A DNA stretch of 34,656 nucleotides from CAZGUH01 sp964529005 (lineage in GTDB: Bacteria > Actinomycetota > Acidimicrobiia > Acidimicrobiales > Ilumatobacteraceae), in assembly GCA_964529005.1 (NCBI GenBank), contig CAZGUH010000039.1, forward strand, positions 1-34,656, read 5' to 3'. The translations under genes were made by a program, and so were the position numbers. A model generated the notes under the pieces. The model was not told where the DNA came from. It searched no databases and saw nothing but the letters and a program-made list of their open reading frames with translations. Position 1 is the stretch's first letter. Every line of letters begins with the position of its first letter. Of the stretch, positions 8,228 to 17,063 are shown in pieces.

Positions 8228-10954
8228 TCAGGCGAGGTACGGGTCGACCGCGTCGGGATCGATGTCGTACCGGCGGATCGCGTCCGACACGACCTCGGGC
8301 TTCACCTCACCGTTGGCGGCGAGCGTGTGCAGCACCGCGACGACGACGTGCCCGGCATCGACTTCGAAGAAGCGCCGCAAGGCCTCGCGGGTGTCGCTGC
8401 GACCCATGCCGTCGGTGCCGAGCGGGGTGAACGAGCGTCCGGGCACGAAGCGGGCGATCTGCTCGGGCACGATTTTCATGAAGTCGGTGACGGCCACGAT
8501 CGGCCCCGCGGCGTCCGCGAGGAGCTGGGCCACCAACGGCGTGCGCGCCGGCGTCTCCGGGTGCAGACGATTCCAGCGCTCGGCGGCGAGCGCTTCTTCG
8601 CGCAGCGCTTTGTAGCTCGTGGCCGACCACAGCTCGGCGGCGACGTCGTAGTGCTCGGCGAGTTCGGCCGCCGCCGTTCGCGCCGCCGAGTGCGCCGAGC
8701 CGCTGAACAGCAGCGTGGCGTGCGTCGCCGGTCCCTCGGGCGCCGCAGCCCAGCGGTAGAGCCCGCGCATGATGCCGTCCTCGACGCCCGGGTCGTCGGG
8801 CATCGGCGGCATCGCGTAGTTCTCGTTGTAGAGCGTGAGGTAGTAGAAGACGTCCGAATCGACGCCCTCCTGCGGCGGCCCGAACATGCGAGCGATGCCG
8901 CGCTTCACCACGGTCGCGACCTCGTAGGCGAATGCCGGGTCGTAGGCCTGCACGGCCGGCACCGTGCTGGCGAGCACGAGGCTGTGGCCGTCCTGGTGCT
9001 GGAGGCCCTCGCCCGACAGCGTCGTGCGGCCGGCGGTCGCGCCGAGCAGGAAACCCTTCGTGCGGGCGTCGGCAGCTTGCCAGATGAGGTCGCCCACGCG
9101 CTGGAAGCCGAACATCGAATAGAACGTGTAGAAGGGAACCATCGGAACGCCACGCGTCGCGTACGCCGTGCCCGCGGCGATGAAGCTGGCGGTGGAGCCG
9201 GCCTCGGTGATGCCCTCCTCGAGGATCTGGCCCTTGGCCGATTCCGCGTAGCTGAGCAAGAGGTCGTGGTCCACGGGCTCGTACTTCTGTCCCTGCGCGG
9301 CGTAGATCTTGAGCTCGCGGAACAGCGCGTCCATGCCGAACGTGCGCGCTTCGTCGGGCACGATCGGCACGATGCGCTCGCCGATCTGCGGGTCCCGAGC
9401 GAGGTTGCGCAGCAAGCGGGTGAAACCCATCGTGCTGCTGACTTCTTGGCCGCCACTGCCCTTGGTGAGCTCGGCGAAGCTGTCCGCCGACGGCTGGTAG
9501 ATCGGCTTGCGGGTGCGGACCATGCGCTTGGGGATGCTGCCGCCGAGCGCGCGGCGGCGCTCCATCATGTACTGGAACTCGACCGAGTCCTCCGCCGGGC
9601 GGAAGTAGGGGAGGTCGTCGCCCTCGAACGCGCTGTCGGGGATCTCGTCTTGGAGGAACAGCCGGTCACGCAACGCCCGCCACTGGTCCTTGTTCATCTT
9701 CTTGATCTGGTGGGTGGCGTTGCGCCCCTCGATCTCGGGGCCGAGCGTCCAGCCCTTGATCGTCTTGCACAGGATCGCGGTCGGCGCGCCGCTGCCGAGG
9801 TTCTCGACGGCGGCCTTGTACGCCGCGTACAGCTTGCGATAGTCGTGCCCGCCGCGCGGCAGCGCTTGGAGTTCTTCGTCGGACAGGTGGGCGACCATCT
9901 GGCGCAGCCTTGGGTCGGGCCCGAAGAAGTGGTCGCGGATGTAGTCGCCCTTCTCGACGGTGTAGCGCTGGAACTGGCCGTCGATGGTCGTGTTCATCTT
10001 GTTCAGCAGCACGCCGTCCTTGTCCTGCGCGAGCAGCTCGTCCCACTTGCTGCCCCAGATGACCTTGATGACGTTCCACCCGGCGCCGCGGAACACCGCT
10101 TCGAGCTCCTGGATGATCTTGCCGTTGCCGCGCACCGGGCCGTCGAGGCGCTGGAGGTTGCAGTTGACGACGAAGATCAGGTTGTCGAGACGCTCGCGCG
10201 CAGCGAGCGACAGGGCTCCGAGGGTCTCGGGCTCGTCGCACTCGCCGTCACCGAGGAATGCCCATACGCGGCTCTGGGACGTGTCGTCGATCTCACGGTT
10301 GAGCAAGTAGCGGTTGAAGCGCGCTTGGTACAGCGCGCTGATCGGCCCGAGGCCCATGCTGACGGTCGGGTACTCCCAGAAGTCCGGCATCAACCGGGGA
10401 TGCGGGTAACTGCTCAACCCGCGGTGGCCGCGTCCGATCTCGCGTCGGAAGTGATCGAGGTCGTCGGCGGTGAGGCGGCCTTCCAGGAAGGCACGCGAGT
10501 AGATCCCTGGCGCGGCGTGGCCCTGGATGTACACGTGGTCGCCCGCGGTGCCGTCGTCCTTGCCGCGGAAGAAGTGGTTGAAGCCGATCTCGTAGAGGCT
10601 CGCCGAGCTGGCGAACGTGGAGAGGTGGCCGCCGATGCCGTCGGCCTTCTTGTTGGCCTTGACGACCATCATCGCCGCGTTCCAGCGGACGAACGCGCGG
10701 ATGCGACGCTCGATGTGCTCGTCGCCGGGGAACCACGGCTCCTGCTCCCGCGGGATGGTGTTCACGTAGGGCGTGCTGACCGTGGCGGGAAAGCTCACCT
10801 GGCTGGCGCGCGCTCGGTCGAGCAGCCGTGACAGCAGATAACGAGCTCGGGTCTTGCCGTGCACGTCGATCACGGCGTCGAGGCTTTCCAGCCACTCTTG
10901 CGTCTCCACCGGGTCGGTGTCGGGGAGCTGCGTGACGTAGCCGTCGAAGATCAT
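8228..10954 (-). CDS. aceE: Pyruvate dehydrogenase E1 component, homodimeric type
   Basis: 908 aa, the usual length for single-chain AceE. It decarboxylates pyruvate with thiamine diphosphate and passes the acetyl group to the lipoyl domains of E2, feeding acetyl-CoA to the TCA cycle. The ThDP-binding motif runs from FLGDGECDEPE to VVNCN, followed by LDGPVRGNGK. Other AceE hallmarks are the N-terminal DTDPVETQEWLESLD, SYPHPRLMPDFWEYPTVSMGLG, and the C-terminal GTDGMGRSDTREALRRFFEVD. No E2 or E3 gene lies in the window. A GAGACT hexamer at 10961-10966, 6 nt before the ATG, could be a -10 for a leaderless transcript. The small membrane-protein gene 64 bp upstream and the CRP-type site beyond it may also drive it. 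Confidence 0.97.
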   Translation of the reverse strand: MIFDGYVTQLPDTDPVETQEWLESLDAVIDVHGKTRARYLLSRLLDRARASQVSFPATVSTPYVNTIPREQEPWFPGDEHIERRIRAFVRWNAAMMVVKANKKADGIGGHLSTFASSASLYEIGFNHFFRGKDDGTAGDHVYIQGHAAPGIYSRAFLEGRLTADDLDHFRREIGRGHRGLSSYPHPRLMPDFWEYPTVSMGLGPISALYQARFNRYLLNREIDDTSQSRVWAFLGDGECDEPETLGALSLAARERLDNLIFVVNCNLQRLDGPVRGNGKIIQELEAVFRGAGWNVIKVIWGSKWDELLAQDKDGVLLNKMNTTIDGQFQRYTVEKGDYIRDHFFGPDPRLRQMVAHLSDEELQALPRGGHDYRKLYAAYKAAVENLGSGAPTAILCKTIKGWTLGPEIEGRNATHQIKKMNKDQWRALRDRLFLQDEIPDSAFEGDDLPYFRPAEDSVEFQYMMERRRALGGSIPKRMVRTRKPIYQPSADSFAELTKGSGGQEVSSTMGFTRLLRNLARDPQIGERIVPIVPDEARTFGMDALFRELKIYAAQGQKYEPVDHDLLLSYAESAKGQILEEGITEAGSTASFIAAGTAYATRGVPMVPFYTFYSMFGFQRVGDLIWQAADARTKGFLLGATAGRTTLSGEGLQHQDGHSLVLASTVPAVQAYDPAFAYEVATVVKRGIARMFGPPQEGVDSDVFYYLTLYNENYAMPPMPDDPGVEDGIMRGLYRWAAAPEGPATHATLLFSGSAHSAARTAAAELAEHYDVAAELWSATSYKALREEALAAERWNRLHPETPARTPLVAQLLADAAGPIVAVTDFMKIVPEQIARFVPGRSFTPLGTDGMGRSDTREALRRFFEVDAGHVVVAVLHTLAANGEVKPEVVSDAIRRYDIDPDAVDPYLA

Positions 10955-11018
10955 GCCGACAGTCTCGCAGTGTTACCTGGCGGTACGCGAGGGTCCCGCA
11001 AAATGCGGTGCGCCGCGG

Positions 11019-11201
11019 TCAACGGACGAAGGTCTCCACCAACCACATCGACGCGCTCGCGCTGAGAAAGGAGAAGGCCGCGGCGAGCGCGACGGTCTCG
11101 ATCGCGCCGACCACTCTGGTGAGCAGCTGCTGGGGTCCAGGGTCGAACTCGTCGAGCACGTCGACGCGTCTCGAGTTCTGGTGCTCCCAGTGCTCGAACA
11201 T
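11019..11201 (-). CDS. Small single-span membrane protein upstream of aceE
   Basis: A 60-aa protein from ATG 11201; GGGGGA ~10 nt upstream supports this start over the TTG at 11228, which would give 69 aa. The N-terminal half is polar and acidic (VDVLDEFDPGPQQ). Residues ~33-55 (VGAIETVALAAAFSFLSAS...) form one probable membrane segment. It lies 64 bp upstream of aceE on the same strand and just downstream of a perfect CRP/GlxR-type palindrome. No family is recognised. The layout suggests co-regulation with pyruvate dehydrogenase. Confidence 0.55.
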   Translation of the reverse strand: MFEHWEHQNSRRVDVLDEFDPGPQQLLTRVVGAIETVALAAAFSFLSASASMWLVETFVR

Positions 11202-11252
11202 GTGCTGTCGTTCCCCCACGAACGTCAAGCTATTCAGAATCCCGGCCGCGGA

Positions 11253-11270
11253 CTGTGATACTCGTCACAG
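11253..11270. promoter_or_regulatory. Perfect CRP/GlxR-type operator
   Basis: CTGTGATACTCGTCACAG contains TGTGA-N6-TCACA, a full match to the consensus of CRP-family regulators (E. coli CRP, actinobacterial GlxR/Crp). It lies 25 nt upstream of the TTG and 52 nt upstream of the ATG of the small membrane gene, and ~300 bp upstream of aceE. It follows the 3' end of the gene ending at 11298, so the small gene and aceE are the likely targets. That proximity to the start suits either a repressor site or an activator site. Confidence 0.65.
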
Positions 11271-11297
11271 CGGTGGGGGATCTGGTTCGGGCGTCGC

Positions 11298-13049
11298 TCA
11301 GCCGCTGCGTGTGTCGAGCACGCGCGTCGGCGTCACACCGGTGAACGCGGCGCCGGTCCAGCCGCTCACGTCGACGATGACGTCGGTCGCGACGCTGCTG
11401 AAGATGCACACTTCGCCGTTCTCGTCGGGGCTGACGAGCACGAAGTTGGCGATGTCGCGCCCCAGGCTCGTATTGAGGTTCGACGCGTTCGGCGTACCGC
11501 CCGTGCACGGGAAGGCGCTGAGGTACCCGGCGCCGGCGGGCGACGCCGCGGTCAGGTTGAGCATCACGCCGGTGGCGTTCGCCGGCACATCGGCCACGCC
11601 GCGCACGTGGAGCCGCACGACGCCGTCTGCGGCGAGGCGGCCGCCGGGCTGCTGGCGCGTGTCGAACAGTCGCTGCGGTGTCACCGGCGCCGCGTCGGCG
11701 CCCGCGTCCAGCGCGCCGAACACATCGACGATGAGGTGCGTCGGCGCGCTCGGCGTCACGCAGACCTCTCCGCCCTCACCGGGCGCGACGACGGCGAGGT
11801 TGGGCACGGCACGGCCGGCGGGGAAGTTCACGTTCGACGTGCCCGTCGGTGGCGCGCCGCACGGAGCGACGGTGACGTAGCCGTCGCCGGGCGCGTCGGT
11901 CGCGGTCACGTTGAGCACCACGGCCGCGGCGTCGCCGGCGATCGAGCTCACCGGAACGCGCAACGGGGTTCCCGCTGGCTGTGGAGCGCCGCCGCCGAGG
12001 CGCGTGTCGGCCAGCCGCGCCGGTCCCACGGGCGTGAGCCCGGCGCCGGACGGGAACGAGCCGGCGACGTCGACGAGCAGGTGGGTGTCGGTGTCGTTGT
12101 AGAGGCACACCGTGCCCGCCTCGGACACCGGCACGATCGCTGCGGCTGCGACGACCTGCGATGGTTGGTGGTTCAACGTGCTGACCGTCGGCGCCGCGTC
12201 GCACGGGAACACGCTGACGTACGACGACGCGCGCGGAGCGACCGCCGTGATGTTGAGCGCCACCGCGGCGGCGCCCGCGGGCACGCCCGGCCAACCGGTG
12301 ACGTCCAACGTCGTGGTCGAGCGTGGCGCGAGGCGCGTCGCGCCGAGGTGCACCGCGTCGACGATCAACTGCGAGTAGAGGCCGGCGCCGGCCGTGTTGA
12401 GGTGGATCGCGTCGTACGTCAGCCCGGGCTGGTCGGCGTTGGCCGCCCAGTCGACGAGCGAGAGCTCGGGATGGCGGTCGAGCGCGGCGCGCAGGTGCGC
12501 GTTCACGGTGGGGAAGTACCAGTAGTACGGCTGGACCTGTCGCCACGCCTCGGCCGAGATGAACTGCGGCTTGACCTCGCGCAGCGTCACCCAGAAGATG
12601 CGCTCGACGCACTTGGCGCGCAGCGCGGCCACCATCTCGTCGATGCTGCGGTCGAAGCGCCCCGGGTCCCAGTACGGGTAGTTGTAACCCGCCGCGACGA
12701 CGGCAGCGTCGCCGAACAGCGACGGCGGCGCGGGGTTCACGTAGTCGCGCACCATGTTCTCGACGAACCACGCCGGCCGCCCCGACACCGTCACCTGCCA
12801 CTCGGGCCCGAACGCAGCGGGCAGCGCGGTCCGGGCGCCGAGCCCGACCGAGTCGCTGACGAAGAACAGCCGCTTGTCGGGCGTCGTCGCGCCGGGCGCG
12901 CAGTCCGGACCGGCGCCGACGTGCCGCGCGGGTGCGCCGAGTCCCGTTGCGGCCATCGCGGCAGCCAGCGCCAGCGCGGCGGCGTGTCGCGCGGCGCACC
13001 GGAGCCGGCTGAGCCGGAGCCGGTTGGGCCGGTTGGGCGATGGCGTCAT
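11298..13049 (-). CDS. Secreted SGNH-type hydrolase with DTR repeats and Cys pairs
   Basis: 583 aa from ATG 13049, whose A is shared with the upstream gene's TGA (TGATG coupling). A longer in-frame start exists at 13109 but gives no better signal. Signal peptide ~1-40. The SGNH/GDSL-like domain (~55-235) has SDSVG with Ser67 as the probable nucleophile, GYN (121-123) as block III and DAIH (213-216) as the Asp/His pair. Three repeat bodies follow. The first lacks its own DTR and begins directly with a TTLDVTG strand; DTR occurs at ~348, 463 and 579. The chain ends right after the last DTR (VLDTRSG-stop). Each repeat has two Cys, in (V/F)xPC and VCxx, probably a disulfide. It likely hydrolyses or transfers an ester on a surface polymer. 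Confidence 0.82.
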   Translation of the reverse strand: MTPSPNRPNRLRLSRLRCAARHAAALALAAAMAATGLGAPARHVGAGPDCAPGATTPDKRLFFVSDSVGLGARTALPAAFGPEWQVTVSGRPAWFVENMVRDYVNPAPPSLFGDAAVVAAGYNYPYWDPGRFDRSIDEMVAALRAKCVERIFWVTLREVKPQFISAEAWRQVQPYYWYFPTVNAHLRAALDRHPELSLVDWAANADQPGLTYDAIHLNTAGAGLYSQLIVDAVHLGATRLAPRSTTTLDVTGWPGVPAGAAAVALNITAVAPRASSYVSVFPCDAAPTVSTLNHQPSQVVAAAAIVPVSEAGTVCLYNDTDTHLLVDVAGSFPSGAGLTPVGPARLADTRLGGGAPQPAGTPLRVPVSSIAGDAAAVVLNVTATDAPGDGYVTVAPCGAPPTGTSNVNFPAGRAVPNLAVVAPGEGGEVCVTPSAPTHLIVDVFGALDAGADAAPVTPQRLFDTRQQPGGRLAADGVVRLHVRGVADVPANATGVMLNLTAASPAGAGYLSAFPCTGGTPNASNLNTSLGRDIANFVLVSPDENGEVCIFSSVATDVIVDVSGWTGAAFTGVTPTRVLDTRSG

Positions 13050-14875
13050 CAGACCCACCAACCGGTGGTGTCGAAGAGCGTGTCGCCCGACGAGAACGAC
13101 GAGACGCACAGGCGGCTCTCCGCCGACACGCCGACCGTCAGCGAGTTCGCCACCGTTCCTGCCACCGGAGCGTTGAGGTTCGACGTGTCCGGCATCGGAT
13201 CACCGCACGCCCAGGCCGTCAGGTACGTCGACAATCCGGCCGTCGCGACCGTCAGCGTGCCGGTGACGGCGCGGGCGCCCGCTGGCGCGACCGCGATGTC
13301 GATCTCCTGCCCGGGCGCTTGGCGGCCGCGCCAGCCGCCGATGGCGTTGCGCGTGTCGAGCATGCGCGCCGGGTTGGCGGCGACGAAGCGCAGCCCACCG
13401 TCGCCGGCGGCGAACGTTCCGGTCAGGTCGATCAGCACGTCCACCGGCGTGCTGGCGTAGACGCAGATCGTGCCGTCGGCTGAGACGGGCACGTACGCCG
13501 AACCGGCGATCACCTCGTGCGGTCCGAAGTTGACGCTCGACACCTCGGGGCGGCTGCCATCACAGGCGTACGCCGTGAGATAGCCCTGCTCCGACGCATC
13601 GATGGCGGTGAGGTTCACGACGGCTGCGACGGCGCCGGGCACCTGAGCGACGACCACCTCCAGGCGGCCGGTGAGGCGCGTGTCGGCGAGGCGGGCGAGT
13701 GCCGGTGTCAGCGTCATGCCGTCGTCGGCGACGAACGACCCCTGCACATCGATGAGCACGTCGGTGGCGACCGGGCTGTAGACGCACACGTGTCGCTCGG
13801 CGCTGACGGGCACGACCGCGTGCGCGCCGCGTGCGCCGCTGGCGGTGAAGTTCACGTTCGACACGTCGGGACGACCGGGTGTGCACGGCCAGACGGTGAG
13901 GAAGCCCGCCTCCGCCGCGTTCGCCGCGGTGACGTTGATCGCGACCGCGGTGGCGCCTTCGGGCACGCTGGCCGACAGATCGACCTCGCGCATGGTGTCG
14001 GCGGCGAGCGGTCCGCCGCCGCCCGGCTGGCGGGTGTCGAGCGCACGGACCGGGACGGCGAGCGGCAGGAACTCCGCGGGATCGGCGGCGGCCGTGGGGA
14101 CCGCGGCATCGCCTCCGACGTGGCGCGCCGGGGTGCCGATCCGTTCGGAGATGTCCGCCGCCATCAACGCCGAGCGCTTCTCGTAGTCGCGCGTGCTGGC
14201 CAGGTGCGTGTTGTCGAAGCTCATCAGGATGTCGCTGGCCGCCAGCGCCGCCGGCCAGTCCCACAGCACGAGGTTGGGCCTCTCGGCGGCGAGCTCGGTG
14301 AGCGCCGTGTTCCAGTTCGACTGGTCGGTGGCAGAGAAGACCGTCGTCATCGCCCACCACACGTCGTGATCGGGGCCGATCTCGTCGAGCAGGAAGGCGA
14401 TGCGCTCCTTGCATGCCGCCAACGAGTTGCAGTAGCCGACGTCGTTGGCGCCGAGGTTGACGGCGATCGGCCGCGGGTTCCATCCCTGCGAGCGCCACCA
14501 GCAGATCCAGTTGCTGACCGACGGCTCCCACGTCGACGTGCCGCCGAGACCGGTGTTGTATCCCAGCCCGCTGCGGAAGCGGATCGGCCCCCAGCCGTGG
14601 TCGGCGAGCATCTGCGGCAGCGTGACGCCGAACGCCGCGCCCTGGAGCACGGAGTCGCCGAGCACCGTGATGGCGCCGCGCGGCCCGCTGCCGCCGAGGA
14701 AGATCTGCCGTGCGAGGTCGTTCCCGGGCGGCCCCGGCACCGCGCCGGCGCACGTCGCCGCGGAAGCGGTCGGCGTGCCGCTCGGCGGTGGCGCGATCGT
14801 GAGCGCAGCGGCGGCGACCGCGGCGCTGAGCGCGATCGTTGCGGTCCGGATGCGTCGGCGAGGCTCCCCAGGCAT
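13049..14875 (-). CDS. Secreted SGNH-type hydrolase with three DTR repeats
   Basis: 608 aa from ATG 14875; an in-frame extension to 15031 would precede the signal peptide with unrelated Arg-rich sequence. Signal peptide ~1-40 (cleavage near ASA-A). The SGNH domain (~55-250) has LGDSVLQG with nucleophile Ser75, LGANDVG (block III, 141-147) and DNTH (221-224) as the catalytic Asp/His. DTR repeats start near 277, 395 and 504. Each has a Cys pair (PC or AC after the third strand, then (V/I/L)C-V), suggesting oxidative folding outside the cell. It is the first gene of a two-gene operon with 11298-13049 and is divergent from an acyltransferase-3 gene, which suggests a shared role in acylating or deacylating an exported glycan. 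Confidence 0.85.
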   Translation of the reverse strand: MPGEPRRRIRTATIALSAAVAAAALTIAPPPSGTPTASAATCAGAVPGPPGNDLARQIFLGGSGPRGAITVLGDSVLQGAAFGVTLPQMLADHGWGPIRFRSGLGYNTGLGGTSTWEPSVSNWICWWRSQGWNPRPIAVNLGANDVGYCNSLAACKERIAFLLDEIGPDHDVWWAMTTVFSATDQSNWNTALTELAAERPNLVLWDWPAALAASDILMSFDNTHLASTRDYEKRSALMAADISERIGTPARHVGGDAAVPTAAADPAEFLPLAVPVRALDTRQPGGGGPLAADTMREVDLSASVPEGATAVAINVTAANAAEAGFLTVWPCTPGRPDVSNVNFTASGARGAHAVVPVSAERHVCVYSPVATDVLIDVQGSFVADDGMTLTPALARLADTRLTGRLEVVVAQVPGAVAAVVNLTAIDASEQGYLTAYACDGSRPEVSSVNFGPHEVIAGSAYVPVSADGTICVYASTPVDVLIDLTGTFAAGDGGLRFVAANPARMLDTRNAIGGWRGRQAPGQEIDIAVAPAGARAVTGTLTVATAGLSTYLTAWACGDPMPDTSNLNAPVAGTVANSLTVGVSAESRLCVSSFSSGDTLFDTTGWWV

Positions 14876-14878
14876 CCG

Positions 14879-14889
14879 GTCAGTCTGAC
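14879..14889. promoter_or_regulatory. Short palindrome and CAGACT hexamer before the SGNH operon
   Basis: GTCAGTCTGAC is an 11-nt palindrome ending 3 nt from the ATG at 14875. On the minus strand it contains CAGACT (14887 to 14882), 6 nt from the ATG, in the spacing seen for leaderless -10 hexamers here. An operator overlapping the -10 is possible. Confidence 0.3.
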
Positions 14890-14990
14890 ACCAACGCCGC
14901 TCGCCGCCGGGGTTTCGCGTCGCTCCGCTGGGCGAAGCCTGTCGGGGAGCGGGGAGGAAGCCTAGATTCGCCCGGCGTGAGGCCGAGCGA

Positions 14991-17063
14991 GTGGTGAGCA
15001 TCGACGTGAGCGGAGATCGGCGGGCCACCATCGCGTATCAGCCAGCGCTCGACGGCGTGCGGGCGATCGCCGTGATCGCAGTGCTGCTGTTCCACGGCGA
15101 GGTGTCGTGGATGTCGGGTGGGTACCTCGGCGTGTCGGTGTTCTTCACGCTGTCCGGGTTCCTCATCACCAGCCTGATGCTGGCCGAGCACGCCGCCACA
15201 GGCACGGTGAGCGCGTCGGCGTTCTACTCCCGCCGTGTTCGCCGCCTGTTGCCGGCGAGCGTTTTGTGCCTGTTGTTGGTCAGCGCGTTCGCGGCCGGCG
15301 GCGCGTTCGACGGGGTCGATCACCTGCGTCGCGACATCGTCGGCGCCGCGCTCCAGGTCTTCAACTGGGTGCAGCTCGGCAGCGGGGAGAGCTACACCGA
15401 GCTGTTCAACCGCGCGGGCGGGGCCGGCACGACCCCCCCGCTCGACCATTACTGGTCGCTTGCCATCGAGGAGCAGTTCTACTGGGTGTGGCCGCTGGCG
15501 TTCGTCGGTCTCACCGCGCTGGCGCGCCGCCGCCGGTGGCCGCTGCTGACGGTGATGGCGGCGCTGACAGCGCTGTTCGCCGTCGCCGCGCCCGTGATCG
15601 CGCAGGTGTGGGGACCGGATGCCGCCTACTGGGCCACGCCCGCGCGCATCGCCGAGATCCTCGTCGGCGCGCTGGCGGCGGTGACGCTCTCCGCGCGGCG
15701 AGTGCCCGCGCGGCTGGCCGCACTGGCGCCCGTGGGCCTCGCGGTCATCGTCGTCGCCTGCGTCGCCGCGCCCTCCGGCAGCGGCTTCGCGTACGAAGGA
15801 GCGTTGCCGCTGTTCGCGGTCGCGAGCGCGGGGCTGATCGTGGGCCTCCAGGTGGACGGCCCGGCGCGCCGAGCTTTGTCGTGGGCGCCGCTGGTCTGGA
15901 TCGGCCGGGTCAGCTACGGCATCTATCTCTTCCACTGGCCGATCTATGCGCTGCTCGACGAGAACCGGCTCGGCGTGGCCGAGCCGGTGCTGCTGGCGAT
16001 CCGGCTGGCGGTGACAGCGGCCGTCGCCGCGCTGTCGTTCTACGTTCTCGAGCAGCCGGTGCGCCGCGCCCGCGCCACACCGGTGCGCACGCTCGTGCCG
16101 GGCTTGTGCGCCACGGCCGTCGTGATCGCGGCGGTCGCCGTCGTCCCGGCTCACACCGGCGCCTACTGGGATCTCGACGACGACATCGCCGCGTCCGCGG
16201 GGATCCAACCGCTCGACTCCGTCGCTCCGCTCGTCACGCAGGCTCCGTCCACGTCGATCACGACCGGCGCCACCGAGCCGGCATCGACCACGACGAACCC
16301 CGGTGGCGCCGCGCCAGCCTCCTCGACGACAGCGACGCCCGCGACCTCGACCACGACGACGGGGCCGCTCGTGCCGTCGCGCCCGGTGCGCATCGCCGTG
16401 GTGGGCGACTCCACGGCCGAAGCGACCGGCGTCGGCCTCGTTCGATGGGCCGACGCGCATCCCGATCTCGCTCAGGTCTCCCTCGTCACCGGCCCCGGCT
16501 GCGGGTTCGTCCTCGGCGGGTCACGGGTGTTCGACGACGGCGAGGTCGACATCGACTCGCACTGCCGCGAGTGGGTCACCGAGGACATCCCTGAGCTCGT
16601 CGCCGAACTGCGGCCGGACGTCGTGATGATGCTGACCACGAGCTGGGACGTGCTCGACCATCGCTGGCCCGACGAGGGCGTGCTGACACCGCTCGACGAC
16701 GCATACGGGCAGCGGGTCCGTGCGGCGTTCGCCGACATCACGGAGGCGTTGGCGTCGACGGGGGTCTCGCGCATCGCCTGGGTGCGTCAGCCGATCCCCG
16801 ACCCGTTCTGGCTGGAGGACCTCAACGTCCAGGAGGAGCCCGCCCGGCACGCCGTGCTGTACGCCGCGATGGATCAGCTCGCGTCGAGCGACAGCCGCGT
16901 GCGCGTCGTCGACCTCGCCGGCTGGGTGGCCGAGGCCGGCTTGGCGACCGACCGCGATGCTCGCCCGGACGGGGTCCACTGGAGCGTCGACGCGGCCACC
17001 GACATCGCCGAGCGCTGGCTCGGCCAGCAGCTGATCACCGCGGCGTTGGAGGCCAGCACATGA
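14991..17063 (+). CDS. Acyltransferase-3 membrane protein with C-terminal SGNH domain (OafA-like)
   Basis: 690 aa; starts at GTG 14991 or the adjacent GTG 14994. The N-terminal ~375 residues form an acyltransferase-3 membrane domain: YQPALDGVRAIAV...LFHG with the family's essential His, SGGYLGVSVFFTLSGFLITSL, FYSRRVRRLLPA, and YGIYLFHWPIY near the last helices. Residues ~400-465 are a Thr/Ser/Ala-rich linker. The extracytoplasmic SGNH domain follows with VVGDSTAE (nucleophile Ser474) and DGVH (660-663). This architecture acylates exported polysaccharide or peptidoglycan, with the membrane domain passing the acyl group across and the SGNH domain placing it. It is divergent from two secreted SGNH proteins, and its stop overlaps rnhA in an ATGA. 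TAGATT at 14963-14968 is a candidate -10. Confidence 0.9.
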   Translation: MVSIDVSGDRRATIAYQPALDGVRAIAVIAVLLFHGEVSWMSGGYLGVSVFFTLSGFLITSLMLAEHAATGTVSASAFYSRRVRRLLPASVLCLLLVSAFAAGGAFDGVDHLRRDIVGAALQVFNWVQLGSGESYTELFNRAGGAGTTPPLDHYWSLAIEEQFYWVWPLAFVGLTALARRRRWPLLTVMAALTALFAVAAPVIAQVWGPDAAYWATPARIAEILVGALAAVTLSARRVPARLAALAPVGLAVIVVACVAAPSGSGFAYEGALPLFAVASAGLIVGLQVDGPARRALSWAPLVWIGRVSYGIYLFHWPIYALLDENRLGVAEPVLLAIRLAVTAAVAALSFYVLEQPVRRARATPVRTLVPGLCATAVVIAAVAVVPAHTGAYWDLDDDIAASAGIQPLDSVAPLVTQAPSTSITTGATEPASTTTNPGGAAPASSTTATPATSTTTTGPLVPSRPVRIAVVGDSTAEATGVGLVRWADAHPDLAQVSLVTGPGCGFVLGGSRVFDDGEVDIDSHCREWVTEDIPELVAELRPDVVMMLTTSWDVLDHRWPDEGVLTPLDDAYGQRVRAAFADITEALASTGVSRIAWVRQPIPDPFWLEDLNVQEEPARHAVLYAAMDQLASSDSRVRVVDLAGWVAEAGLATDRDARPDGVHWSVDAATDIAERWLGQQLITAALEAST

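Noticed and set aside
8123..10831. 902-codon plus-strand frame opposite aceE
   Set aside because: Shadow of aceE; composition reflects the complement of GC-rich third positions.
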